From Lodderomyces elongisporus (Eukaryota > Ascomycota > Pichiomycetes > Serinales > Debaryomycetaceae): a DNA stretch of 64,000 nt. A program made the position numbers and the translations under genes. The stretch covers positions 1,426,001 through 1,490,000 of the forward strand of contig NC_083676.1 in assembly GCF_030384665.1 (NCBI RefSeq), given 5' to 3'. Below, one piece after another: positions 29,701-37,803 of this stretch (within the stretch, counting starts at the first letter, position 1; every line of letters begins with the position of its first letter). The notes under the pieces are model-generated. The model had not been told where the DNA came from. It saw only the letters and a program-made list of their open reading frames with translations, and searched no databases.

Positions 29701-31367
29701 TAACGAATAGGGAATTTATGAATGTTGCCATTCGCGCGGAAACGTAACTCTCGTTTATCACCATCATCAGTAAACCCAATGGAGAGTTTGTGCGCATCTT
29801 GGAATGGCAACCCGAGTAGTACCTGACCAACAGGAATTTGCTCGTGCAAATAGAGGATTGCAGGTAAGGAGATGAAATGGACAGTAACATCTAAAAACAC
29901 TCCCTGAGTAATTGCTTTGGTGTCATTATTAACACCTTGAACAAATACTGGCTGGCTCAAGGGAAAAGGCTTAATTGGTAACCCTTTTAGTGTTTGCGGG
30001 TTGATCAAACTCAACTGGGCCGCGGTGTCGTATTTCATTTCTATCCTACGGCCATGTATGGATGCGGGGAAACAGAGTAGTTCTTGAGTGACCCCTGGTT
30101 GGTGGTAGCCTGTCGAAGTGGTCGTCAGATTTACTTCAGTAACAACTGGTTTCTTCTTGAACTTGGCAATACCATCCTTAAGGGCTTTCTGCAAAACATC
30201 TCTGTCAACCAACATAGCTTTAGTACTTTCTCTCATCATGGCTCGAGCATCATCGTGCATTCCCAAATACTTCGAAAGATCCATAAACACGAAGAAGTTA
30301 TGTTTCATGGCATCTTTGAATGCAGCCTGTTTGTCTAGTATGGTCAATTTACTAGTACGTACTCGGCGCTGACTTTTCCGCTGTGGATCAGTGGAATCGT
30401 CAGCAAGGTGGTGTGGTTGGTCGGACGTTGCACTTAATTTGGCAAGCTCATCTAGCTGATTCTCTCTCAAGATGTCTTCGACACTAAAGAGTTTAATTGA
30501 ATCGTCAGCCACTGGGGAGTCAACTCCATCATCAGCGGTAGCATTTGCCTGTTCCTCATTAAGTGGTTCATTAACAACAACGTCAGATTTCACCTTAGGC
30601 ACTTCTTCTTGAGGGTGACTCATCATGTTTCCATTCTCCGGTGGCGTAGAAGTCTGTTCAATTCCTTTTCCTTCGGATAGGAATAACTTTAACTCTTCAT
30701 CAGGATCTACGGTGTCCTCCATGGCTAGGTTTTCTAATTCCCTATCCATTGTCAGTGCGGAGGGTTCGAACCGAATACCAGCCGAGCTAGGTTCTTCATA
30801 CTCGTAGTCTGGGTCTACGTCTATGTTTTCATCTGGAAACTGGAGTTCCAGGAATGGTAAATGTGAGTCATAGGGTGGAGACTGCTCTCCGATCGGCGGG
30901 GACTCAGTGTCTAATTCCCGTCGGGACTCCTGCATAGATTGCTCTGTTACAGGGCTAGGTGCGCTTTCACGCTCCACTCTCTCCATCTCCTGCCGTTGTC
31001 TAACTGCTGCATTGAGTTGCTGTTTCACCTTATCAGCCTTCAACTTATTGTGAGCATCTTTTCGCGAGCTAGGGAGATGGGCTTTCTTCGCAGTCCAATC
31101 CTTCACTACCTTCTTAGCAGATTGAGCATTGGCTGCGTGCACCAAGTAAACCGGGACGTCATCAATCATGATGGGTCCGGGTTTAATCACTTCATCTATT
31201 GAATCAGACATTATATGAGAATTAGATTGCATCACTTCTGTCGGTAATCGTTCGTGGTGGGTATTTTCTCTAGAGTTACTAGTGACTGTACTCTTAGGAA
31301 TAACCTCTACCTCCATAACTTGTGCTGCCTTGGACTTACTTTGTTGGGGGCGTGCGATGCCTCGCAT
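26784..31367 (-). CDS. Pol polyprotein of Ty3/gypsy element (PR-RT-RH-IN)
   Basis: 1527 codons from the first ATG, though it is more likely made by +1 frameshift from gag. Residues 1-430 are acidic and low complexity with no recognised domain. Protease: KYDTAAQLSLI with D447 (DTA rather than the common DS/TG), then LLGLPF (517-522). Reverse transcriptase about 640-850: D730 in STIDVQNAYF and FIDD at 791-794. RNase H: D953 in HTDAS, E995, D1022 and D1069. Integrase: zinc-binding H1190/H1195 with C1225/C1228, then D1256, D1310 and E1346, giving D-53-D-35-E spacing. A GPF module (WSGPF, about 1482-1486) lies near the C-terminus; no chromodomain is evident. All catalytic residues are present. It ends 122 bp before the LTR-adjacent polypurine tract. 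Confidence 0.93.
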   Translation of the reverse strand: MRGIARPQQSKSKAAQVMEVEVIPKSTVTSNSRENTHHERLPTEVMQSNSHIMSDSIDEVIKPGPIMIDDVPVYLVHAANAQSAKKVVKDWTAKKAHLPSSRKDAHNKLKADKVKQQLNAAVRQRQEMERVERESAPSPVTEQSMQESRRELDTESPPIGEQSPPYDSHLPFLELQFPDENIDVDPDYEYEEPSSAGIRFEPSALTMDRELENLAMEDTVDPDEELKLFLSEGKGIEQTSTPPENGNMMSHPQEEVPKVKSDVVVNEPLNEEQANATADDGVDSPVADDSIKLFSVEDILRENQLDELAKLSATSDQPHHLADDSTDPQRKSQRRVRTSKLTILDKQAAFKDAMKHNFFVFMDLSKYLGMHDDARAMMRESTKAMLVDRDVLQKALKDGIAKFKKKPVVTEVNLTTTSTGYHQPGVTQELLCFPASIHGRRIEMKYDTAAQLSLINPQTLKGLPIKPFPLSQPVFVQGVNNDTKAITQGVFLDVTVHFISLPAILYLHEQIPVGQVLLGLPFQDAHKLSIGFTDDGDKRELRFRANGNIHKFPIRYDGDSNYHIDSFPTVQVSQTVVIPPLSEMLRPAFTGSRASEDDIRYFVDQCAEVSDVFYIKGGDPGRLKPEIHPPVRINLRDPNVHWRMKSIPLGSKRTAAVEILQEMIRQGQLVYSDATYRNPWFLISKKDGRHRLLIDLRELNKNVELEGGHPLSVDDLTTEISGCWFISTIDVQNAYFQIPLDAATSDVTSFNSPLGLLKYAVLPQGYINSVSEFSSILQKILSPVAKDVMCFIDDIAIVGPKVDELTDSLVREHLDKIVEVFRLLTNAGLKINPAKLKIAVPECDFLGYHISPAGKTLIRGQVDALLNYPLPNTVKQLESFLGLVNYYRQLIVGHAELTAPLYNLVNQARKEPKHQIHWDPTTKRFFHQIITVLTNQPILQPLNFKDLITVHTDASTDSWGGVLQNTNAAGESKLVLCYSGKFHGSEKNYTIYEKELFSIYKTFDAIHPLLFGFTGVIHLYCDNKALVLVMNKPLDNSHFVNRVYKWLNFIRTFNYQIHHIDGLKNIIADALSRCHTSTPQTDHYEVREAIAEFRAKLDPKVLAEVNVVTIEAEPNNSYKKIPLQALRKYLEARTIPVSHNAPADARRFINRALEFYLHDGILYKLGRTGSYTRRVVYENNQVEHIFNLAHRDRGHPGVETTFNLINTGFYIPNLYRRLADYIKRCVYCQKDQPATRQRDPLYLNYPAGMFHTIVCDCVKLRDATVVVARDEFLGWPEAQVLPKVTAEAVADFIYSNFIARVGTFSVLKTDNGREFHNEVLQQLLSNYGISPSYSVPYHPQGNGMIEASHKRLIRFIKLVPENKNLSKVLNAALWVDRTTVRKRTGFTPQYLVFGFEGNNLLQSLMQTPSDIQQYTEDELFKFRVGQFYFRKQQEDSAKETQRRDRDHQKEVFDKRYDTNVPIKKGDLVLVYDAATNKMGLNWSGPFVVRKVLSRIYYLSNLQGIPMKRQYTREMLKPFVAAPLSTTK

Positions 31368-33096
31368 TAGAACTTAGAGATTTCAAGCTCAGGTGTTTTA
31401 AAAGGGGACACTTATAGAAATCCATGACCAACGGTTCACCGTTTGCTAAGTAATACTTCCCATCGACTTTCTTTACCAACTTTTCATCCAAAGCAGTCAC
31501 CAATAAGTGGCAACTATCAACAGTGTGTCTGTACTTTCCACAAAAATTACATTTAGTAGTCTTTTGTGATTTGTCACCTTTAGACACCAGTGTAGTACCG
31601 GCATCTTTTTCTTCGTCATCTGAGATAAGATGCATCCTCGTTTGAAATGTTGCATTAACAGCATCCCAGATCCTCTCAAATGTCAAATCGTATGATTTGA
31701 CACCTTGAATGATTTTATCGTTAGGTTTATTCTTGAGGAGTCCAAGGCCAATCTTTATGATCGACGCATCTTCAAACGTGACTATTGGTCCAGTCCTTCC
31801 CGGCTTTTCGATTTTAACTTCCGGGGTCATATACATGATTATTTGATCCATGACACTACCCATCCTTTCGAAAAGGGTCTTAAAGATTGAGATCCATGTT
31901 TCCTGTGCTAGGTGAGATGTATTGGTGATCCTCAAATACTTTTTGACAGCAATACCAATAATGGTCATTTTCACTCTAGGATTATGTTTCTTTTTCAAAG
32001 CATCATGGATAGCAGTCATAACATCAGTAACTTGGTTCGTTTCTGGAGGAGTGCCCCCATTGCCCAAGATAGGTAAGTAATCAACCACCGGTTGTTCAAA
32101 GGGGCCCTCACTCTTACATGACATCTCAATCATGTCCTTCAACGACTCTGACTTCGTCAAATTAGCTCCGTTCCTTAACTCATTAATGATGAGCTTATCA
32201 GGAACACCGTAGGTGTGTTTGTGCCACAAAACCGACTTTAACCAGAACATGAAACCTTCCTCATCGGAGAACTTCAAAGGGACACGTTTTGCAATGTCAT
32301 ACTGACCGAGTGCCATATTGTCATTTTGAGTTCTCCCTTGTTTGGCAAGGAGTTTGTCGTAGTACGCCATGAATGCCTTTTCGACAGCTATGTCTGGGAC
32401 TCGAATGTATGGAATTACCCTGACGTCTTCCCCATGAGGGTACCTCTGTCTTGCCTCGTTTATGATTTGACAAGCTTCTTCATGGCCTTCAACCCAGAAT
32501 CCGCTATGGACTACTTCTCCATGGTAAAGGATACCATCGTAAGATGCAACAGATCTATCAGATCCATAAGCACTAGGAGTACCACTTTGACGGGATTGGT
32601 GAGTCAAGGGTGAAGCGAGTGAGTGTGGCCTCGAGGTAGGGAAGTTACGTCCTGGTGAAAATGTGTGTTCTTCCGGATGAACTTTCATTTGCACGTCAGT
32701 TGGCAGGGTTATGCTGTTGTTATCATCCGAAATCTGGGCCTTGTTAGCCTCATCGTTCCTAGCTGGTACAGGAGTGCTAAGTTGCGGGACTGTTTGAATC
32801 ATAGCGGCTTTAAACATAGCAGTCATTTGTTTCATCTGCTCTTGCATCATCATCATCTCAGATTTCAAGTCTAAGATCTCGTTAATCTCAACCTGATTTA
32901 TTTGAGGAGCTTCTGTCCTTTTCAAACCAGGAGATTCATCTTCACCTTCGCTCATATCGGCTCTTCCCGAGGTAGAAATAGACTGCCCGGAAATTGAAGA
33001 TGAGTCGACACCAGCAAGGTCTGGTTTACTTGGACCAGGGTTGATACTCCTTGGAGTAGGATTAGAGGTCTTAGAATCTTTTGTTGAAGATGACAT
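31336..33096 (-). CDS. Gag of the Ty3/gypsy element
   Basis: 586 codons. The N-terminal 75 residues are Ser/Pro-rich and disordered, then a helical segment with MMMMQEQMKQM (about 85-105), then a capsid-like region (about 195-480). One CCHC zinc knuckle is present: C516, C519, H524, C529 (CX2CX4HX4C), as in Ty3 nucleocapsid. After it come about 57 residues that overlap pol by 32 nt. Gag coats the element RNA and forms virus-like particles in the cytoplasm. The ATG at 33096 is about 1.3 kb downstream of the 5' LTR, an unusually long leader. Confidence 0.88.
   Translation of the reverse strand: MSSSTKDSKTSNPTPRSINPGPSKPDLAGVDSSSISGQSISTSGRADMSEGEDESPGLKRTEAPQINQVEINEILDLKSEMMMMQEQMKQMTAMFKAAMIQTVPQLSTPVPARNDEANKAQISDDNNSITLPTDVQMKVHPEEHTFSPGRNFPTSRPHSLASPLTHQSRQSGTPSAYGSDRSVASYDGILYHGEVVHSGFWVEGHEEACQIINEARQRYPHGEDVRVIPYIRVPDIAVEKAFMAYYDKLLAKQGRTQNDNMALGQYDIAKRVPLKFSDEEGFMFWLKSVLWHKHTYGVPDKLIINELRNGANLTKSESLKDMIEMSCKSEGPFEQPVVDYLPILGNGGTPPETNQVTDVMTAIHDALKKKHNPRVKMTIIGIAVKKYLRITNTSHLAQETWISIFKTLFERMGSVMDQIIMYMTPEVKIEKPGRTGPIVTFEDASIIKIGLGLLKNKPNDKIIQGVKSYDLTFERIWDAVNATFQTRMHLISDDEEKDAGTTLVSKGDKSQKTTKCNFCGKYRHTVDSCHLLVTALDEKLVKKVDGKYYLANGEPLVMDFYKCPLLKHLSLKSLSSNARHRTPPTK
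31359..31365 (-). promoter_or_regulatory. Putative +1 programmed frameshift site GCG-AGG-C between gag and pol
   Basis: In the gag frame codons 578-579 are GCG AGG followed by C. Slipping +1 at GCG and skipping the A reads GGC, which is in the pol frame. GCG is the P-site codon of the Ty3 site (GCG-AGU-U); AGG-C is the A-site portion of the Ty1 site (CUU-AGG-C). The pol frame is open only from just upstream of here (a TAA lies about 12 nt before the pol ATG), so the shift must happen in this short window. A Gag-Pol of about 2103 residues would result. Confidence 0.7.
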
Positions 33097-34375
33097 TTGT
33101 AGTAGAAGTTTTTCAAGTTTTTGGAATAATATTTTGCTTGAATGTAATATGTGATATACTTGGTGTTAAACTTTTTGGTGAAATGTTTTTATGGTAGATA
33201 AACCCTTTGTTCCAAATTATCAAGGGTTTCGTTCAATCAATCTCGGGAATACTTATAGTTCTCGTCACGCGAGTAAGAGGTCGTGGACAACAATTTTTGT
33301 TGAGTAGGGTGAAAATTTTTCACCAGCGCATAGTCGTGTATCCTGGCCTCATCTTAAAAATTTTGTCGACAATAAATGAGTGCCTCGGATTTGACTCCTC
33401 CTATATAGCAGGCGCTAAGTCAGTATCTCTAATAAAGTGATGATTGAACGACCTATTGAAACACTGTAGTTTCATAATAATAATTGGTTGCTTCTTTCGG
33501 GATGCAATTCTGTCTTTCTCTCAAGATGCTATATAGTCTTTCTTGCGAGATGCAATTTAGTCTTTCCCTCGGTAGTTACCATCTCCGCCGTTTTTATCTG
33601 GTGTAATTCTACCTCACCGATAACCCGTGTAGTTTGTTTAGTCTGCTACCATCATACTCAGATGAGTCCGTAGACAGTAATGATGATTTCTTAAACGCTG
33701 CTTTAACGGTGCTTATTTACCTTCTAGAATGTAATAAGTCTTTTTTAAAAAAATGATATAAACCCAAATTAGGGATGTGGTCATTATCCTAAAAATACTT
33801 TCCTCGATCTTTGCACCAATTGAGGGTAGCCACCTATACCCGTGCAATCTTCGGTACTCGTTTCAACGCCATGCCTATCACACGTACAGCCTTCAAACTA
33901 TAGCCAAGTCAGCAGACACGACTCTATTCGGTCTATAGTTGCACTCTGTCTAACGTCTACAACCTTCGCCCTTTGTCAACTGATGGGTGAATATTCCATC
34001 ATAAAGTGTTGACAGTATACGCTATTTGATATTTTCTGGTGTAGTCTCGGATACGTCCCGATGACTACGATGCATTATGTTCCATTGGACTAAACTCGCA
34101 TAGTTCTCCAATGAGGAGTAGCTCCTCCTTTAAACTGTAGTTCACAATAGTGAAGCTATTAATTCGTGGATAGGAGATTTACTCTTCCACAGGTCCTTCT
34201 CATAAATGATATTGACCAAATGTTGAAATGCCAAGGTATTGAAATGTCATGATCATTCAATATCCTGGTCGACAATACTGCTTAACAGTAGCCTCAACCA
34301 ATGTATCAATTACTTGAAATATTAGGTAACCATATCAAATCATTCAAACAACATGATTTGCAAGGATTTGAGGTC
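33097..34375 (-). other. Long untranslated leader of the retrotransposon
   Basis: About 1.3 kb lies between the primer-binding site and the gag ATG. It has no long ORF. A degenerate tandem of three ~25-bp units (33498-33571, each GATGC..., TAGTCTTTC-like) is visible. It is expected to hold packaging and dimerisation signals, but none is identified. Confidence 0.6.
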
Positions 34376-34391
34376 CTCACTCTGGTCGCCA
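34376..34391 (-). promoter_or_regulatory. Primer-binding site for minus-strand DNA synthesis
   Basis: On the element strand TGGCGACCAGAGTGAG starts three nucleotides past the 5' LTR. It would pair with the 3' end of a tRNA reading CTCACTCTGGTCGCCA. A G discriminator base before CCA is common in yeast serine tRNAs, so tRNA-Ser is a candidate; the primer is not proven. Confidence 0.7.
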
Positions 34392-34394
34392 TTC

Positions 34395-34848
34395 TGTCGC
34401 ATAGCACTGTCACAAGTAACAAGTGTACGACTGCTGAGCATCGGTTTGAGCTGGTAGCTCACCGATACCAGCGGTTTGAGTTCGTGACTTGATAGGCTAT
34501 ATTCCAACTAAGTGTAATTGTCAATGATCGCACCTATAAAGGTCTCAATGCTCATAAGTTAAGAGAGTAAATTGTCTCATACAAAGTCACTAGTAAGGAG
34601 AATCGTGAGAGTATACACTCTGCACGTTCACCTAGTGATTTGTGTTCAATGTAGTTGACCGTATAAAATCTATATTTTACCGATATTTCTATATAATAGT
34701 GATAAGTTAATTTTACCACTTCTCGTTCCTATTTATATAAACTCATCTTGTTTGAAGTTTCAAGTTTCCTATGTCGTGCAATATTCTCCAAATATTCACT
34801 TAGCGGAAACGAGGGCACAGAGCGTCCAATGTGTGTCGCACTGTGACA
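34395..34848 (-). repeat. 5' LTR of the retrotransposon
   Basis: 454 bp, TGTC...GACA. A TATA box (TATATAAAT, 34731-34739 on the minus strand) lies about 110 nt from the outer end, implying a short U3 and a long R-U5. The outer edge is 20 bp from the MTC6 stop codon, 15 bp if the target duplication is excluded. Confidence 0.95.
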
Positions 34849-34868
34849 ACAACCAATTGTAAAAATGT

Positions 34869-36764
34869 TTATGATGGTACGCCCTCTTGCTCATGCTTTG
34901 CATAGTGTTCACTGAGTACTTTTTTCCAGTATTTCTTCCGATTCGTTTGCAATTGATTCTTTCTAAACAAGTTTTCCAAAAATATCAAAAACAAAATCAC
35001 AAGGGCCACGATTGAGCTTGGAGCAATCATTCGGATAAACTTCTTGGTGGTAACTGTCTTTTGGTAAGGGCACTGGGCATATGGTCCGCCAGATACAAAG
35101 CAAGTTGAGATCGTAATGTCGTTCAAATCAATCCATACAGGATACTCTGCGTTTTCTTTTTTTATCACGTTATACAAAGCAGCCATCTCAATGCTCAGCC
35201 TTGGTAAGCTGAAATTATATCCATCGGGGCATGCATCGTTATCGATATCGAAATATGATCGGCGACTACGTGTTGAGATGAACCAGTCATTCGGCGATGT
35301 AATGTTTTTGCAAGCATATTGGTACTCAGTATAGCAATCTTCAACGGTCCAGCCGTCGGGATTCATTGCAACACATTTGTACGCAACATTTGCATCGGAT
35401 GACAGCACATTTCCTCTAGTCGTTTCATTCATTATTGGTTGGCCAGGTGCAAAAGACCAAAAGTTATATGGTATAAATGCTTCAAAAGCCACCTCCACAT
35501 CCAGCAAGCTCTCGTTTGCGGTTGGATAATAACTCTGGTTTGAAGTCTGTGCAAAACTATCGTTTGTCACTTGATAGGACGAGGCATTAAAAACCGGCGA
35601 TAGTCCACATTTGACATAACGCCGCACTCCTTTCATAGTGAAGCGTTTTTTGTTATTGTCAGTTACATATCTAAAATGTGTATATAGAGATAAATTGTTG
35701 AATGTCTCAATGTCGTTTGCAGAGTTTAAAACTCTATCGCAAAATGCATCTGCCTCTGCTGTATCGAGTGTAGTTGAAGGCATTGTATTGTTAAAAAATA
35801 TATTACTTCGGTCACGCAGAGTAATGGAGTAAACTCTGCGCGAGTCCACAAGGTCATTATTCACAACATTGACCAAGAGCCTCTTGACCTCCAGGAACAA
35901 AACAGAATCTAATGATGGAAACGTGTAGTTTGATTGCGCGTAAAATTGCTGATAGTTGCTTTGAGTACTATTTGCCTCTGAATTTTGATAACTTTCGAGA
36001 ACATCGGGGGTAAAAATATAAGGTGATAGTGGTGCCACGGTGTCGTATAGTGTGGTGTTTCCTATTATGTTGGTGCGTGAGTTTGGGGCATATATGTTTT
36101 CTAAATCAATCGTCTTGTTTGATTTTTCATAATGGATCGATTTGAGATTCAATAGTAAATGCATAAAATATACATTAAAAACTGTATTTGACGATTGTAG
36201 GTACTCAAATATTGTGTCCATGATGTCATTAGTTGTGAATCCATATTCGCAAAGATAGGTGTTGTTATTCCAGGTGACATTCACTAAAGAGTTCAGATAA
36301 TAAGTGACATTTTGTGGAAAAGGTGCCGGACATAGCTGCCATACGGATGTAAACTCATTCCAGTAAAGAGTTAACAGCACCACCTGTGTCCCTAGTTGTA
36401 GCAAATTTGTCAACTCGGCCAAACTGTCTGCTGTGTAACCTTGGTTGTCAAAAACCGAGTTGAGTGAAATCCCAGCCACGCCTACTTGGTCAATCGGAAT
36501 TGGTTTCGAAACATCTCTCTGTGTTCGCACGGCAACATTTATCACATCCGTGTTTATGGATTCTGTAATATTTATTGTACTAGCGCTGATGCTGCTGCTG
36601 GTAGTGTTGCTGGTAGTGTTGCTCGTGTTGGTGTTATAGTTACTGTTGTTACTTTCATCACAGAAAACCCATTTCGAGAGTAGTGACACAAGGAAAAATA
36701 TTTTGATTAAGTTGAACATTCCAGTTGACAAATTAACATTTCTTTCAAATGGTGCTTTCTTCAA
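34869..36764 (-). CDS. MTC6: Mtc6-like membrane glycoprotein
   Basis: 631 residues. A hydrophobic segment (about 16-35, FNLIKIFFLVSLLSKWVFC) is probably a signal peptide; the Met at 16 is an alternative start. A long luminal region with about 25 Asn-X-Ser/Thr sites follows. A Cys-rich, lectin-like C-terminal part includes RRYVKCGLSP, GWTVEDCYTEYQYACKN, CPDGYNFSLPRLSIEM and FVSGGPYAQCPY, then one transmembrane segment (about 580-600) and a basic tail. This order fits fungal Mtc6, named for synthetic effects on telomere capping; its biochemical role is poorly known. The retrotransposon lies 15 bp downstream of the TAA (excluding the duplicated ACAAC), so the original 3' UTR has been displaced. 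Confidence 0.85.
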   Translation of the reverse strand: MKKAPFERNVNLSTGMFNLIKIFFLVSLLSKWVFCDESNNSNYNTNTSNTTSNTTSSSISASTINITESINTDVINVAVRTQRDVSKPIPIDQVGVAGISLNSVFDNQGYTADSLAELTNLLQLGTQVVLLTLYWNEFTSVWQLCPAPFPQNVTYYLNSLVNVTWNNNTYLCEYGFTTNDIMDTIFEYLQSSNTVFNVYFMHLLLNLKSIHYEKSNKTIDLENIYAPNSRTNIIGNTTLYDTVAPLSPYIFTPDVLESYQNSEANSTQSNYQQFYAQSNYTFPSLDSVLFLEVKRLLVNVVNNDLVDSRRVYSITLRDRSNIFFNNTMPSTTLDTAEADAFCDRVLNSANDIETFNNLSLYTHFRYVTDNNKKRFTMKGVRRYVKCGLSPVFNASSYQVTNDSFAQTSNQSYYPTANESLLDVEVAFEAFIPYNFWSFAPGQPIMNETTRGNVLSSDANVAYKCVAMNPDGWTVEDCYTEYQYACKNITSPNDWFISTRSRRSYFDIDNDACPDGYNFSLPRLSIEMAALYNVIKKENAEYPVWIDLNDITISTCFVSGGPYAQCPYQKTVTTKKFIRMIAPSSIVALVILFLIFLENLFRKNQLQTNRKKYWKKVLSEHYAKHEQEGVPS

Positions 36765-37803
36765 TTAGGATCTATAATCGTTGTTCAAAGAAAAGTAAAA
36801 ACTATAGTTTGTGATGAGCCACAAGTAATTTACAATTTAATTTCTGATTCTGTGTTCAGTTTAGTCCAGTTTGTGCCCTCTGCTACCAAATTAAGGCGCA
36901 ATTTTCTCAGCGGGATGCAAAACAGCTTACGGTTTGAAATAATGCGATCAAAGCATCGCCAGCTCATAGTATTATGTTAGCACCAAAACTTTGCAACTGG
37001 ATTTTTCATTTTTTTTTTTGTTGTTTTCCTTTTAGCTGAGGTTTATAATTAACTCAATTAACTGTAAGTTTAGAGAATTCATGTGTATTTTTATAAAATC
37101 ACACACTTGTTAATCTAAAGGAATTAGTCAACGATTTCCTCTTTTTTTTTTTTTCCTTTTTCTGACCCCATGTTCGCTTCACATCGATTTAAGAAACTAC
37201 ACACTTGAAAAGGAAATGAAACGGCTCTTTTGGCGGATCTTTAGCCTTTGCAATTTTTTCCATCCAAGCTCATTATTCTTGTCGACATTCTTTGCAATGT
37301 TATTTCGATCAAAAATAAACTAAAAGAGTATAATAAGCTTTGACTTTATGAATGAGACAGAGTAATCTTGTGAAATAACAATTATCATCTGAATTTTCTT
37401 TTCAACTACAACTAACGCTTCATCCCGGATCACAAAATCCAAATTTATCCGAAACTTCAGATCAAAACACAATAAAAAATTATAAATCAAAAAAAACGTA
37501 AATAAAGGAAATGAAACATAAATATTTAATGACAAAAAAAAAGCACAAGGTTTCACATTTTGTTGTTTAGACTGAAGGTGATGAAAGGTTAATTTTGTCT
37601 ACAACATCATCGACTTGGCCAAACATTTCCTGCTTGGTTCCTTCCCCTTGTTTTCTAGATCCCTTTTTCTTTTCCATTTACTCTTTTGAAAAACCAAAAA
37701 AAAAAGAAATAAAACATAAAAAATATAAACTCAATAGAGTAGGATATAAGAGAGAATATAAGAGAGAATATAAGAGAGAATATAAAAGAGAATAAAAGGC
37801 AAC
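36765..37803. other. Divergent promoter region MTC6/SRS2
   Basis: 1039 bp, AT-rich. A 12-bp repeat (about 37744-37797, unit ATAAGAGAGAAT, roughly four copies with decay) runs almost to the SRS2 ATG and would lie in its 5' UTR. The track of weak ORFs here is not convincing. Confidence 0.6.

Larger units (their letters stand above)
26195..34848 (-). mobile_element. Complete Ty3/gypsy-type LTR retrotransposon
   Basis: 8654 bp. Identical-looking 454-bp LTRs (26195-26648 and 34395-34848) start TGTC and end GACA and are flanked by ACAAC on both sides (26190-26194, 34849-34853). On the minus strand the order is 5' LTR, primer-binding site, 1.3-kb leader, gag, pol (protease, reverse transcriptase, RNase H, integrase), polypurine tract, 3' LTR. 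Integrase last in pol defines the Ty3/gypsy order. Both frames are open throughout, with no stop or frameshift other than the programmed one. Identity of the LTRs was judged line by line by eye. Confidence 0.95.

Noticed and set aside
34264..34286. GACAATACTGC, resembling part of a long Candida-type telomeric repeat as I recall it
   Set aside because: Only 11 bases match, as a single copy in the retrotransposon leader; probably chance, and my memory of the repeat is uncertain.
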